64,000 nt of DNA from Gorsachius magnificus (GCA_034008185.1 CM067084.1:2995385-3059384); one strand, 5' to 3'. Counted from the stretch's first letter, positions 20,364 through 33,900 are shown. A program made the numbers and translations. The notes: a model not told the origin generated them from the letters alone.

Positions 20364-23332
20364 CTGTGCAAAAGACAGTCATGTTAGTTAAAAACATGCA
20401 GCTACACTTTCCACGCAGCCCCATGCCGGCACACCGGGAGCAGAAGTGTTAGAGTACCAGAAGCAACTGTTCCTTAAGCACAACGGGTTATCAGTCGCAG
20501 CCATCTCCCAGCCATCTGCGGCACAGCAAAGCAGCGCCGCCGCTTTCCTCGGAGGCAATGGAGAGAAACCCAACTTCCACCTCCAAACCCCAACTATAGG
20601 ACACGCCCATGCTGACTTCCAAGGGTACGCGTGCGTGGATCTATGCGGTTCCGAAGATTGCGCACGCGTGTATGTAAGGATGACTTAAAAGTGGCTCCCA
20701 AGATTGCCTAAGGCCAGGAAAATATAAGAAATGCCAGCGAATGCTTGGAAATCAGTTAGCGCCTTTGGAAATGTATAAATCATGTTTGATACCCCTCTGG
20801 GAAAAGAACAGAGTCCTTCTTCCAGATTCCACCTTGTTTCATCTGTCAGTTTAGAATATCTTGTTACCTAGGCATCTCTGTGTGTTTATTTTTATATTTA
20901 TGCATCGGTATACTGCATTCGCGTTTGCATGTGGACCCTGTGAGGTACCTTAAATAAAAAAATCACTACTTGAGCCGTGGTTTCACGATACAAAGTGTTC
21001 ACTCTTGAAGTGTTTGTCGTCCCCCCTTCCTTTATTCCCGCCCCATGTTTGTAAGCAAGGTATCAGCCCTCGTCTGGTTTAAAATTCAACGGGGAAGGGA
21101 CAGGAATGAAAGGGGGGTGGGGAAGGGAGCATCTTAAATCAAGATTGTGACTTAGCATTTTGTATCGTGGGACAACACTTCCAGCATTGCGCTTGCCATC
21201 AGCGCATATTCATTTCTCTGGAAACGCTTTTTCAGTAAGACTGGGGCCCAAATCAAAGCGTGTCTTCATACTCTCTACGCTAATACATGCTTTGACGTCA
21301 GGCTTTTTTTAGGGACTCTTCTAGTTAATGCAGGTTAAGTGTGTGCCTGAAGCTAAGCCAACACATTATTCACCCTACGTGAACGTTTTAGTGAAAAGCA
21401 CAGGTAACGTTTTTAGATAACGTTGAGAAAATGCTGTATTTTCTGATGAAAAGTATCAGTGTTGCTAAACAGTCAGCTAGCAGTGAACAGGACTTCGCAG
21501 CAAAATCTTAGCTCACGGGAAGAGGCACGTGACAGGTAACAGTCAGCTTCTTGTTATGGGAAATGTTAATTACCAGTCGACTGGAAGGGGCTTTAAAGCA
21601 CATACAAATTGAAAAAGCTGAGGACTCACATAGTGCTTGTATCCCCAAATATTTTGCAAACGGTAACAAATTTTTTTTTTTTTTTAAATCTAGCTGAAAA
21701 TTAATTATTCGTAAAATTTATTCCAGCACAGGACTCTGCTGAATATTATTACTACTATTGGCCTTCTCCAATTTCTAAAGGAATCAACACCATTAGGTAC
21801 TATACCTCCCACACAACATCTCTCAACATATTTCATAGGGAGTTTTACAGATTCAGAAGTTTCCATATTTTCACTTAATTTTACTGCCTGGGTTGATTTA
21901 ATTTTGCTACTTCTACTTAAGTGAGAAAGAGTTTGCGGGGGGAGAGGAGAAGACAGAACAAAACTCTTATCGCTAACAGAAATTACAAGCATAATTTAAT
22001 ATATTGAATACTATAAAGAAGCCGGAGGTCCCTGATGGGAGAGGTAACAAGAGGGGAAAAAAAAAATCAAACCAGTCTGGAGGGAAGAGAGCAGACAGGC
22101 AGCGGCCTGAGGGCATTCGCCTTTCATTGCAGATGTTTCTCTGGGAGGTAGGGAGGGGAACAGAAAGTGTATTTCTGGTCATGGAAGGAAAGAAAGGAGA
22201 TGTGGGGGTTAGCATAGAACCTGTATGTGTGGGTAGCTGAGGGAAGTATAGCTGAAGGCAATCAGAAGGCGGGCAAGAAAAATAAGAAAGGATGAAAACA
22301 GCATTGAAAAAAATCAACCAAGTAAACACGATACCGAGAAAGGCAAATCAAGAGATGCATATGGAGAGGAAGCGTGAGGGGTTGTGGGATTTGTGGGTAT
22401 AAAGAGGACAAGAAAAAGGAGAGGGCAGAAGAAAACTGTGTCAATAAAAAGCCAGTGCCAAGGAAGTAATGGAAATAAGGGATAGCGGGGCCTTCCCAGC
22501 AAACCACGGGGTCATACTGAAGACAAGAAGCTGGGGAAGACATCGGAGTAGAGGTTTGTGGTGGAAGGTCTGTGGAGGGACTGAATGCAGCAGGCAGTGG
22601 CAGACTTCTTGCCACGCAGAAGTATCTCAAGTGTTCAGTCTCTTTCTTTCCCCCACTGAGTGTAACATACTGGTATTTTACCTTCCATCCAGCTAACAGT
22701 TCATGGGGACACTTCCAATTAGAGAAAATTGGGATCTTATCTGGGTTCGGATAGATTAAAGACTCTTGAAAGCTTGATATGTTCCCGAAGCCAAATGTGA
22801 TGTTTTTCTCCCAGTTAGGGGATAATCAGTGAGTGAAAGGAATCGTACCTGTTTGCCTGTAAGCATCAGAACTGTTTTTTGGAAAGGAAGGAAAAGTGGC
22901 ACCTAAGAGAAGGGAATGTCATACTTGGAGAAATGCAGAAGCATTAGCTTTTTAATATATTCTCCCCATGCCAATTAACTTAGTGATTCAGTTGAAAGCT
23001 TAGAAATCATTTGTGTATCATATCACGCAGTATGGAAAACTGAACTAATAATTCAGTAAAATATCAGTGCATCGGCTAGGAATGGCTCTGATTTTAGGAA
23101 CTCTGTAGAGCTTCCAGACCTGATACTACAGCCACTTGCCATGGGACCTGGTCCATGACTAGGCCTAACGATATGAGATCCAATTTCGGTAGCCAGCAGG
23201 TGTGACAACCCCTGTTGTTACTCTTTAAGGTTGTTGGAGTTTGTTGACAGAGTTTTCACTTAGCTTTACTGGTAAGAGCTACTCATCTGCCCTGGATAGC
23301 TTTGGTACATGACACAGGTGGGACAGGTTTAC
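20364..23332 (-). other. Intron between R10-R11 and R12 exons (2969 bp)
   Basis: Contains a T15 run at 21671-21685 and a purine-biased region on the plus strand at about 22010-22620. That bias creates two long overlapping minus-strand frames of low-complexity composition that do not look like protein. Nothing else recognised. Confidence 0.75.
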
Positions 23333-23530
23333 CAGGGCACGAGCATTGGGATTTGCTCTCTTGTCCAGAAGGAGTTTGGTGACACGATAGTGGCCGCAGT
23401 GTGCGGCCACGTGGAGGGCGGTCAGGTAATCCAGCGTGACATCATCCACGGGCGCTTTGTGCTGCAGTAAGTGTTTGACGCATTCCACGTGGTCCCCCTG
23501 GGCCGCCATGTGAAGTGGAGAGAGTCCATT
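23333..23530 (-). CDS. ANK2: ANK2 exon encoding ankyrin repeats R10 and R11
   Basis: The exon has 66 codons. R10 opens [20 protein letters not shown] and closes [10 protein letters not shown]11 opens [19 protein letters not shown] and closes [13 protein letters not shown] and TALH replace TPLH. These are the clearest paralogue markers: ANK3 has QLLLQHNVPVDDVTN and KKANPNAKAL at the same places (from memory). The acceptor is ccgcag and the donor gtaaac. One exon holds two repeats, so an ancestral phase-0 intron between them is absent. Confidence 0.97.
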
Positions 23531-25700
23531 CTGCGGTGAAAGAAAACAGAACAGTAACTGCTAGTATCTCTCACTTAGATCATGGCACATACTAGAAGGA
23601 TGCCGTCACGAGTTTGCAGAGTGCTCCCATCACTGAGGCAGAGCCGCACCTGAGCTACGGACTGGAGGCAAAACTGAAAAAAGCTATAGCCTTCCCTCCC
23701 CCTCCGGCAAATACAGGCAAATTTAAAGGAACATCATACAATTAATTAAAATCAGAATTTCATCAAAGCGAAAGAATCTAGGGGTCTTGCCTCATGATCT
23801 ATTAAAACACATCTTGACCTTAAAAGACGGTTCTGGGGATACTCATCATAACACTATATACCTGCATTTACACAATATATATACACACATATATTTACAT
23901 AACACATAGTTTCTATGTTAATTAGAGAAAAAGCACCTACTTACCCATAGTCATAGTTATTAAGGAACCTTTATCTTCCCTCTTTAAGTGTTCAATGAAA
24001 AAACAAGTTTTATTGGCAAACTTGACCCCTGAGCCTCTGGGAAATGATGCTTTCAATCACCACCATGGTGGACCTTCTGTTGAAACCATAAGGCTTGAGG
24101 GGCAGTGGAAGCAGGAGTTTTAGAGCCCTGTCTGGCTTTAATAGATCTTTTTGTAAATATGGAAGTCCCCGGAAGGTAAATTAAGAGGAAAAATAATTGT
24201 TGCTATTAATATGTATAGCAAGTTGTTTTCAGAAAAAGTATTTTTAGTGTTTACGTATTTGTCTGTCTCCAGTTTGGAACCACCTGTTCCAGTTGGAAGT
24301 TGGAAGATGAAGTTGTTTTTAAATCTAATTTCATTTCACATGCAACAAGGTACTTAAAAAACACTGCGTGTTGAAAGATAAGACCGTAACGTACAGACTT
24401 GAACAGGTAATGACTTGGCATGGTCAAACTGACTGTTTATTTGTTACGTGGAAGGAGGGAATTATTCACTGGACAGTTCTGCTCTGCTCACTCCTCAACA
24501 CAGTGGGGACATCCAGATGTTGCCACAGCAATGCTGGTATTTTGTCCTGACTGGTAACACCTGCCTTTGAATGGCACCATCTGGGAATCCTGCCTGAAGC
24601 GTGCACACTATGCGTGTCGGGGTCTGTTCTTCTGAGCCTCTCTACCTCTTCGTGAAGTGAGGGTGTTGACACATGAGGTTCACCTAACGACCTTCTGCCA
24701 CCAAAGGAATCAGTGAAACCATAGGGAATCTTTTCCTTACATTTCCCATCTCCCTGTGGATGCCTCCTGCATAAACAGATGAGCTAGACTACTTGGTGCC
24801 ATCAAGGATGCGTAGCTTGAGCACATCCCAATTTGATGTAGTTGATATGCTTGCAACCCAGCAATAAAACCTCCTAAAGACTATCAAGAGAAAGTCTCGA
24901 CTCTCCCATAAGGGTAGCTAAGGGTCAGAATACACCAACTGCTCTTGTTTTGAGCCATATTTGAGGAAGTGGGGCCCAGTAACCAGTGCAATGGTCTGAA
25001 ACCGGTATTTGAATCGTTTGTCCCTCCTGATCTCCCAGGGGACCTCAAGCAGATCGTTGCAATACTCTGTGCCACTGTTCTCCAACGAATGACACCAGCT
25101 ACCTTTGTCAGGTGCTCTGAAAGTTGCCAATGTGAAGTGCTGCGCAGTGGGGTTTGCTATTACACCACAAGTATCTTTTTCTCCTTAGTTTGACCAAGGG
25201 GACAGCATTTGTAGGAAACACGTTAATCTTAGATGTGCGCTTTTCAGAAATCAGGAAGAACACACTGAAATAATTTTCCAAGTCTGAAATAGTCCATGAA
25301 AACAATTAGGAGCAGCTGCAAGCCACAGCTCCTAGTTAGTTTATATGAAGGACCAGAAAATATATACCAGGAATCATCTCTCGGGAGCGACTGACCCAGC
25401 TTTCCCATCCCCGTGCCCTATGGTCCTACGAAGCAAGAAAAGTGCCTTCAGCAGCACTGTATATCATGTGTTCAGTCTGGTATTATAGAGAGGGGCAAAG
25501 GAGTGCATACTGTTTCATATATTTGGAAAGGATAGTCCCTAATTATGTAAGAAAACATTATTTTGGATCATTCTACCCATTAACACATATCCTTTGGGAG
25601 AATAGAAATGTTCCAGTCCTCTTCCTTGTCCTTTCAGGGACATTGAAGGTTCTGCGGGAAGTTACACAGAGCTGATAACATATTCTGATACGACACGCAC
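23531..25700 (-). other. Intron between R9 and R10-R11 exons (2170 bp)
   Basis: Unique sequence; short TA/CA-rich stretch near 23875-23910 (tatatacacacatatattta). No mobile element recognised. Confidence 0.75.
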
Positions 25701-25799
25701 CTTGGTCCGTGCAAGCAGTGGGGCACCTCGTTCCAGGAGCAGCTCCACAACTTGGTCGTGGCCACTTCTTGCAGCACAGTGGAGCGGGGTGAGTCCATC
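25701..25799 (-). CDS. ANK2: ANK2 exon encoding ankyrin repeat R9
   Basis: The exon has 33 codons, opening [19 protein letters not shown] and closing [20 protein letters not shown] is canonical; the loop [11 protein letters not shown] is ANK2-type while ANK3 has DRAAPILSKTK (from memory). The acceptor ends ctttaag and the donor is gtgcgt. Confidence 0.96.
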
Positions 25800-28700
25800 C
25801 TTAAAGGAAAAGGAGGGAAAACAAATGAGCACATCCCCAACCATCCATCCTGGCACTCCGAGGAGCACCCTTCCAGGAATGCAGCTCCACAAGCATGTGA
25901 AAAAACGCCTTTTTTTTTTTTTTTTGAGTCCTAACTGAAGCTGGTTCCACAACATGAAGTTTCAGCCCTATTCTTCCTTCTACCAGTAAAGGATGCTCTA
26001 AGGTTACTGCTTCAGAGAGGCCACCCACTGTGCGCTGAAATCTCTTATTCAAGAGGGTAACGCAAGCATGCATTGCCTCCTCCCCTCCTTCTCCTCTGCG
26101 TGGCTTTGCGATCGTATTGCCTCTCCCTGGATAACGCGTGCTGGGCCAAGGATGCTCCATTAATCAACCCTTATCCTTTGGATTGCTTTTGATGCAGGGA
26201 TGAAACAAGAAATATTCAAAATAGAAAATTTAGTCTAGAATTTATTTGGTTTTGATTTTGTTGGTTTTTTTTTTTTTAACAGGCAGCAGGAGAAAGAAGA
26301 TTTTAAAACAGAGAAAAAGAGAAAGAAAGAAAGGAATAGAACAAACCCTTTAATTTCTGAGGCTGAGTGGTGAACCAAGAGCTAACAATTCTTTGCTAAA
26401 ATAGCTGCAAGACCACCAGCTCCACAATATTTTTTCCATTGCGGAACACCACCCTGTACTGAAAGACTTGCTCAGGCTACTCAGTCATGATCTCAACAGC
26501 GGTAGCAAAAGATGCGTCCATGAAACATTTAGACAGGAGAATGCATTCTAGATAACTCTGCTACAGTTTGGACTTTTCACAGAAAAATACAGGAAATATG
26601 AGGGAAAAAAATGGTTGCGAAGGAATATTAGTGCTGAATAACAGAGAAAAGAAAATGCATAAGATATAGAAACCCAAGTTTTCATCTCATTAGACCTCGA
26701 TACCGTTCAAGCATGCGCTCAGAAAAGTCATCGATACTCATTCAACAGAGCTAGGTTTGTAAAGATGAAATGGTCGTAGCTTTTCATCCCAAGAAAGGCC
26801 TCTTCCCTTTGAGACGCACCACTCATCGTAGGTGAAGTTGGTGCTATTACTCTAGAGTGCTTTCTGAAGAATCCAGTAATGGCATGATTAAAATATTAAT
26901 AAACTGTTCTGAGATAGAAGTATTACTTAGAGCTTTAAAAAGCAGCAAAAATGCAAAAACATGGCCTTAAGTGTGAGTTGGTGACCCTGCTTCATACACA
27001 GATCTATTGTCTGCCTTGCTGGAGTTTGGAGGAAGTCTACGTCGCTATATTTTTACTTATACTACTAACATTTGTAAATTAAAAGTGGCTCTAGGCTGCA
27101 CAGTGCCATGGCAATTGTAGCATCACCTTGGCTATGCAAACATCCTCTACAAAAGGTAGTTCCGAGACGCAGACCCTTCCTCACCCTCGGTTTCGACCGC
27201 AGAGTCACCCTTCTGAGTTAGCAGGGCGACAACACCCCACTGCGGCGAGGGCTCCCCAAGTATGCAGGGAGGAATTTCTCTCCCTTACTTACCTACTGTT
27301 TCCAGAGATTTTTCAGAAACATGGGAAGGGGTCAGGTGTGCCCCCACGCTCACCATCTCAGAGGCATCGCTAAATCCCACGGCAGCTTTGCAATGAAATT
27401 CAAGAGATGGAAGATCAAACCCGCAAACAGAATTCAAGGCTGCTCAGTGCCTGGCAGGCTGGGTCAATGGAAAGGAATTGGGTGTCACTACATCATCGGG
27501 GTTTTTTTTCCTGCACCAAAACCTCAGAGCCCCCTAAATCAAGTCTTTATATGCACAGCTGAGGTATATTTTCATCTCACTGCCAGAGGGATCCAGACAC
27601 ATAATTCCCATTAGCATTACTAAGGTGTATTTCTAGGAAAGGTATTTTATGGTATTTCCTTCCAGTTTCTGGCCTTTTGTGCTCTTTTTAACATTTTTAA
27701 TCAATATGGGAAGTTCACTTTCCCTATCTGCCTAGCGACTTTGATGCTGTTCTATTGAACAGAACAGCAAAAGAAAGGTAGAATTGTGTGAGCTCCTGAA
27801 GAAACACCAGACAAATCCCCAGAGGGAGAAAAAAAAGAAAAATACAAGCTAAGAAACACAGCAGCTCCACAAGAAAGCCTGGCTAAAACAAAAATAAGAA
27901 CTAAATCATTAAAAAGCATGATTTCTCCTCTGTTCGTATCTATAATTAGCTCTAAAAGCAGAGATAAAAATTTGCTACTTATCCTGTTCTATCCTGTCAC
28001 AGCTTTTCTAAATGCTTTGTCCCTTACTGTCTGTGCACTTTCCAGTAGGTGAACGAAGCATTGTGCTGTGCAGCCTTCCCTCTTCTCTCCCCTCTTTCTG
28101 CCCTGAGGAAAACAGCACGTATATTTTCAAATTATTGTGTATTTAATAATTTAGATTCTATTTTTGCTTATATGTTTTCTTCCAAGATGAGGAAGATTGC
28201 GAAGAGAGTGCTGTTGTAGTAGCAGGAGTACCTAATCCAATGAGGACAAACTGACATTAGCCAACGCCAAGAGACAGGCTGGCGTACCAAATTAGGGCTC
28301 TTTTGCACCGTTATCCATTTGCAATGAACCTCAGTGCTCTGAGACCTATTGCAGGAGTTTGCCTATGCACTTTTTAAATCCTGCCATTGCGAACTGGTCC
28401 ATCACGTACGCTGAAGAACGCATGCTGACCCAAATATCAAACATGTCATTTGACGGGACACGCAACACTGGGTCAAACAGACACAGATGTTGAAGCACAG
28501 ATAATGGATATCCCATAAACACAAGGGCTGCCACACCGGGAGACGGGAAATTCAGCAATTTTATATTTTAGGAAGTACAATATTTACCTCCTTGTCCTAA
28601 ATAGTCCATAATGGAGAGTTAAATGTTTTTTTTCATCTTCCAAGTGACATCCTGCACCTGGCGCTCTGCTGTTCCCGTATGCGGTGCTCTCCCAGCTCAC

Positions 28701-30747
28701 ACTTTGCAACGTAACCAACAGCCGGGTCACCGGTAGAAATGACACTACAGCCCTCGCTGTATGTGTGGAAGCCATGGAATTCCATCACTCCTAACTGCCT
28801 CTGGAAGGGCTCTCAAGAGAGAAGGTAAACTTTTGCCTTTTCTTCCTTGAAAATCAATCGCTGGTCATTTTTTAACTTGCAAAATTAAATCTGAATTCTG
28901 CGCGTGACTCCTAACTGCAGGGCTCAGGAAAAGAAATTATTGGATCATTTTGCAGGGATTAAAATGCTTTACTCCAGCTTACCAAGAGCGACTGAGGTAA
29001 GAAGAAGCTGTGCTTACGAGAGATTCTTAATGGGAAACGATACGGGCAGCGTCTTAACAGAAGGACTGTTGCGCACTTTCAAGGCTTGTTCGAACGAAGA
29101 CTGATGACAGCACATGAACATCAAGGGCCAAATTACCAAAGAATTCTTCTACGCTGCAGCTGCATTTTCTCATTTTTATAAGGGTGAAAAAAAATTTCAG
29201 TATTCTGTACGTTAGACATGCAAAATTGTCTTAACATTCTCAGCAAATAAAGGCCTTTCATTTGTTTGGTTTTTGTTACTGCTAAACCTCATCTCTTTAA
29301 AAATGAACGAGGCAAGCCTCCCTCTTGCTCTAAGCTCTCAGAGTCTTGGCATAATTAAACAGGCTCTAAAGTATTCCTCCAGGTCTGCCATTCAAAGTGC
29401 AAATTTTAAAAATACAGCAGAAAATATACCACGCGTTTGCTTGAGTAATAAGATACTAACTTAAATAATTCTAAATGTCACTATCGATATAGCTTGCTTA
29501 GATAACCTGCACAACATCCCTTCCCCCTCCCTTGTAAACGTTGTATGAACCCACCACATTTTTCGTAGCAAGTATCTGCATTGTGATTAGATATTTATAA
29601 TCCGACATTGCTTTAGGAATGTGCATGTGTGAATACTAGCAGAAAATGTCACAGCAGCGTTACCGCGGGGGAAAAAAGCCACTGTCAACACAGCACGGTG
29701 CCAAGACAGGGTTAGGATCCTGCTGGAACGGCTTTAGCGTAGGAAACCCACTACTATGTGGAAATATTTCGCCAGGATGCGTATATACAAAAGGAGATGT
29801 TATTACAAATGAATCTCCGTGGGTTCCCAGAAGGAGTGTTAAGGTGTGCCTGAAGCACGTTCACCACAAAAACCCCAACCCAAAAAAAATCCAAGTTCCA
29901 CCCCACCCCAGTTTCCTTCCTTTTCTTTTCCCATTGGTATCGTACATCTCTGTGACCGACCTTCTGCTTCTTTCAGCCCCAGCTGGGCCTCCTCTCTTTT
30001 CTGTGGCCCTTCTCCAACCCAGCTGGCACACCAGACTTTCTCCCCTCCATCATCACGTCCACCCCCCTCTCCAGCTCCAGCTGCCGCGCTCCGGGCACAC
30101 AACGTGTTTACTTCCCCACACAATAAGCCTTCCATTCCAAGACTAGATGCTCTGTTTCATTCCAGGGATTTTTTTCAACTGTAAATATTCTGGACAAGCG
30201 CCTGCAAGAGGAGTCTAAAGAAAAGTCCCAGAGCAAGAAAAATTTAATTTCATTGTTGGCGAGATTCAATAGGCAGAACACAAAATGTGTGACAGCTTCA
30301 GCGCCCGACACAGGTGAACGTGTGTGTGTCCCCCCTTCTAAGGGTGTTTGCATAGTCCCACAAAATGGAAATACTCAGTAAAGTGACAAAGGCCTGTGAA
30401 AAACACTGCATTTTAAAAGTAAAAAGGCATGGGAAAACTAGATAAGCCTCACATTCTTTTTCTTTTTTTTCCTATACAATTCATGTAGAGAGATGATAAA
30501 AAAAAATATTAAAAAACCTGCATCCATAAAGAATACTCCTAAACCCTTTTAGTCAGTAACATTTCAATACCCCACATATCCTTGCTGTTACTATTCCATT
30601 ATATCAGAATATTTATTTTAATAGAAAGACATATATTTTGGGCATGCTGAAATTGCTCCACTTTTAAATGCTTAAAATAATTCTCCCTCTACTAATCCTC
30701 ACTGTGTTTCAGGAAGGCTGCAAATGCTTTCCTTCTCTCTGGTGATG

Positions 30748-31736
30748 AGTGGTGTCCCTCAGGGGTCTGTACTGGGACCGGTGCTGTTTAACATTTTCAT
30801 CAATGACTTAGACAGCGAGATCGAATGCACCCTCAGCAAGTTTGCGGACGACACCAAACTGAGTGGTGCGGTTGACACACCAGAAGGACGGGATGTCATC
30901 CAGAGAGACCTGGACAGGCTGGAGAGGTGGGCCTGTGCAAACCTCATGAGGTTCAACAAGGCCAAGTGCAAGGTCCTGCACCTGGGTCGGGGTAACCCCC
31001 AGTATCAATACAGGCTGGGGGAAGAAAGGATGGAGAGCAGCCCTGCCCAGAGGGACTTGGGGGTGCTGGGGGATGAAAAGCTGGACATGAGCCGGCAATG
31101 TGCACTGGCGGCCCAGAAGGCCAACCGTACCCTGGGCTGCATCAGGAGAAGCGTGGCCAGCAGGTCGAGGGAGGGGATTCTGCCCCTCTACTCTGCTCTG
31201 GTGAGACCTCACCTAGAGTGCTGCGTCCAGCTCTGGAGCCCTCAGCACAAGAAGGACATGGAACTGTTGGAGCGGGGCCAGAGGAGGGCTACAAAAATGA
31301 TCCGAGGGCTGGAGCACCTCTCTTATGAGGACAGGCTGGGAGAGTTGGGGGTGTTCAGCCTGGAGAAGAGAAGGCTGCGGGGAGACCTGATTGCGGCCTT
31401 TCAGTACCTAAAGGGGGCCTATAGGAAAGATGGGGAAAATCTTTTTAGTAGGGCCAGCTGTGACAGGACAAGGGGTAATGGTTTTAAACTAAAACAGGGT
31501 AGATTTAGACTGGATATAAGGAGGAAATTCTTTACAATGAGGGTGGTGAAACCCTGGCAGGGGTTGCCCAGAGAGGTGGTGGAGGCCCGATCCCTGGGAA
31601 CATTCAAGGCCAGGTTGGATGGGGCTGTGAGCAACCTGATCTGGTTAAAGGTGTCCCTTGCTCCTGCAGGGGGGTTGGGCTGGGTGACCTCTAGAGGTCC
31701 CTTCCAACCCAAAACATTCTATGATTCTATGATTCT
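30748..31736 (+). mobile_element. CR1 retrotransposon copy with long open ORF2 remnant (plus)
   Basis: A 5'-truncated CR1 LINE antisense to ANK2. Its frame (open from 30724 to 31863, 379 codons) begins just before [20 protein letters not shown], part of the reverse-transcriptase domain, and includes the catalytic-type FADDTKLSG motif about 40 residues later. It continues through LRPHLEC-like and [20 protein letters not shown] segments to the ORF2 C-terminus at SNLI. The endonuclease and N-terminal RT parts are missing, so it cannot be autonomous. The tail is cccttccaacccaaaacatt plus ctatgattctatgattct. At the expected stop (TAG in the copy at 51713) it has TGG at 31642-31644, so the frame runs on through the tail and about 125 bp of flanking DNA. 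Confidence 0.95.
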
Positions 31737-31890
31737 CAAAGTGAGAATTGCTAATGGCCACGTTACACTTGACCACGACACCGATTTAATCATAAATTGG
31801 ACTTTCCACAGCCTTTTAGAGAACAAATTTCTGCACACCCATTCCTGGCCACAGCCTGCATAATTGCTTCTGAAACCCAACGCCACTGAT

Positions 31891-32045
31891 CATAGAATCA
31901 CAGAATCATCGAATCGTTTAGGTTGGAAAAGCCCTTTAAGATCCCCAAGCCCAACTGTTCCCCTAACCCTGCCATCCCACCACTAAACCCTGGCCCTAAG
32001 CACCGCGTCTGCCTGGCTATTAAATGCCTCCAGCTACCACCATAG
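31891..32045 (-). mobile_element. CR1 3' fragment, about 155 bp (minus)
   Basis: Begins tcatagaatcacagaatcat and continues with taggttggaaaagcccttta, then agatcc, the reverse complement of the CR1 tail form ending GGATCTTAAAGGGCTTTTCC. This tail type resembles the copy at 11757-12691 rather than the nearby 30748-31736 copy, so the two neighbours are separate insertions of different subfamilies in opposite orientation, about 155 bp apart. Confidence 0.88.
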
Positions 32046-33875
32046 GTTGTACAGGTCAGAAGCTCAGCTAAATTTTAAAATTTTAATCAAACATACATCA
32101 CTGAAGTTCTTAGTCAGGTGAACTTGTAGAGAATATAGGTTTGACCAAGATTTTAAATATTAAATGTTTTAGCATAAGAAATTTTAAACATTAATTGCTT
32201 AGCAAACAAAACTCCAGACAGGGCTTGTATGTAAACAGAAGTAGCCCAAATGCAGATATAAAAGACAGTACTATTAAAAGTATCCCATTAATATAATTAG
32301 GATCAGAGTTTACACTTTTGCTTTCAATACAACATAAAAGAGAAACGAAATTCCACATTTTGAAAACTTATTTAGTAGTTAGTTGAGAAAAATGGTAACA
32401 CTTGCCAAAAAAAATTTAAGTAAAATATTATTTTAAAATATGTTAATGTAGCAAGCAGACTTACTAGCACCTCTACATCTTGAAACTGTAGTGAGAAATG
32501 CCATAAAATTTCAGCAAATACATTAAGAAATCAAAATACGTAATTCCTGCAGTAAACAGGGTTTTCCTCTGCCATGCAACGTTAACTATGGAGCAGTAGG
32601 ACACATGCAGCGTTTACTCCCTTGGAAGAACATACATTTTAATTTACTTTTTTTAGACAATACAGGGGCTCCAAATGGATCATTCCAATGGAACATTTTT
32701 GAACGTGAAAACATTTCACAGATTAACTCTGCAAAATTAAACTGCTGAGGCTTATCTAAAATCTGTTCAAATAAGTTTTTGCATCTTAATTTATTCATCA
32801 TCAGATGTCACGTAATAAAGCAAGTTAAAAATAAACCGAATGAAAGCAACGAGTACTTTTTTAACCAACGAGCTTATTCTGATGCAGTATGGTGACCGAG
32901 AATACAAGCTCAAGCTATCCCGCAATGGAATATCCTAGCAGATTTAATTCCACTGTTTTTCAGTGAATCTGACCTACTGGAAGAATGCAGGTGTTGCTCA
33001 GAAATGAAAAGGCGAGTATGGAAAGGCAAGCATGTTAGTAGCGAGGTGGAGGAGGCGGAAGCCCGTCCTTGAAAGTACAAAACACACGTATGCATGGCAT
33101 GCAACACACAACCTACCTCTTCAATACCCTACATACCCACGGCCATAGCAAAGCACACAAGGCATGCGGACAAAGCGAAGGGAAAAGAAAAAGACACCGA
33201 GACGATATAAACGGTTGGCATGAAGACAAGATCACGCCACGGAGACGCTGACAGCAAAACCAAAGCTCTGGAATCTTCCCCACTGTGAAGTACGCGCAGC
33301 CGACCACCACCGTGTGCCTTTGAGCGGGGAGAAGGCAGAAGATGAAAGCGAGAGCCTGTGCAACTGGGATATGTGTGCTTTCGGATACCTTTATGGGTTT
33401 TCACTTTGTGCTGATAGTTTTTGAGCTAATGTAGCAGCTGACAAAGGGCAGGAAGCCCAGACAATGAGAAGACTCTAAAATTAGCACCTTCCACCTACGC
33501 CAGGCAAGGTCCTGTTCTTTCAGCTTCATTCACAACTGCACATCAATCTCTGCAGGTGAGCGGGGAAGGGAATACGCCTTGACCTCTTAAAAACCAAGAC
33601 GTCCTTTACAATCATCTGTGCCAACTTTTCTAACACAAGGACCTAAATACTGACCAGGAAATAGGTGAATTCAATGCTGTCATTCCCCAGGCCAAAGGGA
33701 CCATTTCTGTATGACTACTGTGCTTATGAGTATGTGGAATAACCTGACTACAGCTTATTATTACCATTTCGTGCCTCTTTCCCATGAGATTTTAGGTGCT
33801 TATTGTGGAAAATTTGACCAGGGATCATTTACTGCACACCTTCATGAGAGGCAGCATTTTCCATCATCAGTAGTT

Positions 33876-33900
33876 AAAAAAAAAAAAAAAAAAAAAAAAA
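33876..33900 (+). repeat. Poly(A) tract, 25 bp
   Basis: Pure A run preceded by tcatcagtagtt, with no AATAAA close upstream. A homopolymer, not clearly a retrocopy tail. Confidence 0.9.

Noticed and set aside
21973..22630. Two overlapping minus-strand frames of 118 and 122 codons
   Set aside because: They arise from the purine-biased block and read as Phe/Leu/Ser/Pro-rich low-complexity protein.
29646..30146. 166-codon plus-strand open frame
   Set aside because: Its second half is a pyrimidine-rich stretch giving Pro/Ser/Leu-rich text, and overlapping frames on both strands are equally open; low-complexity artefact.
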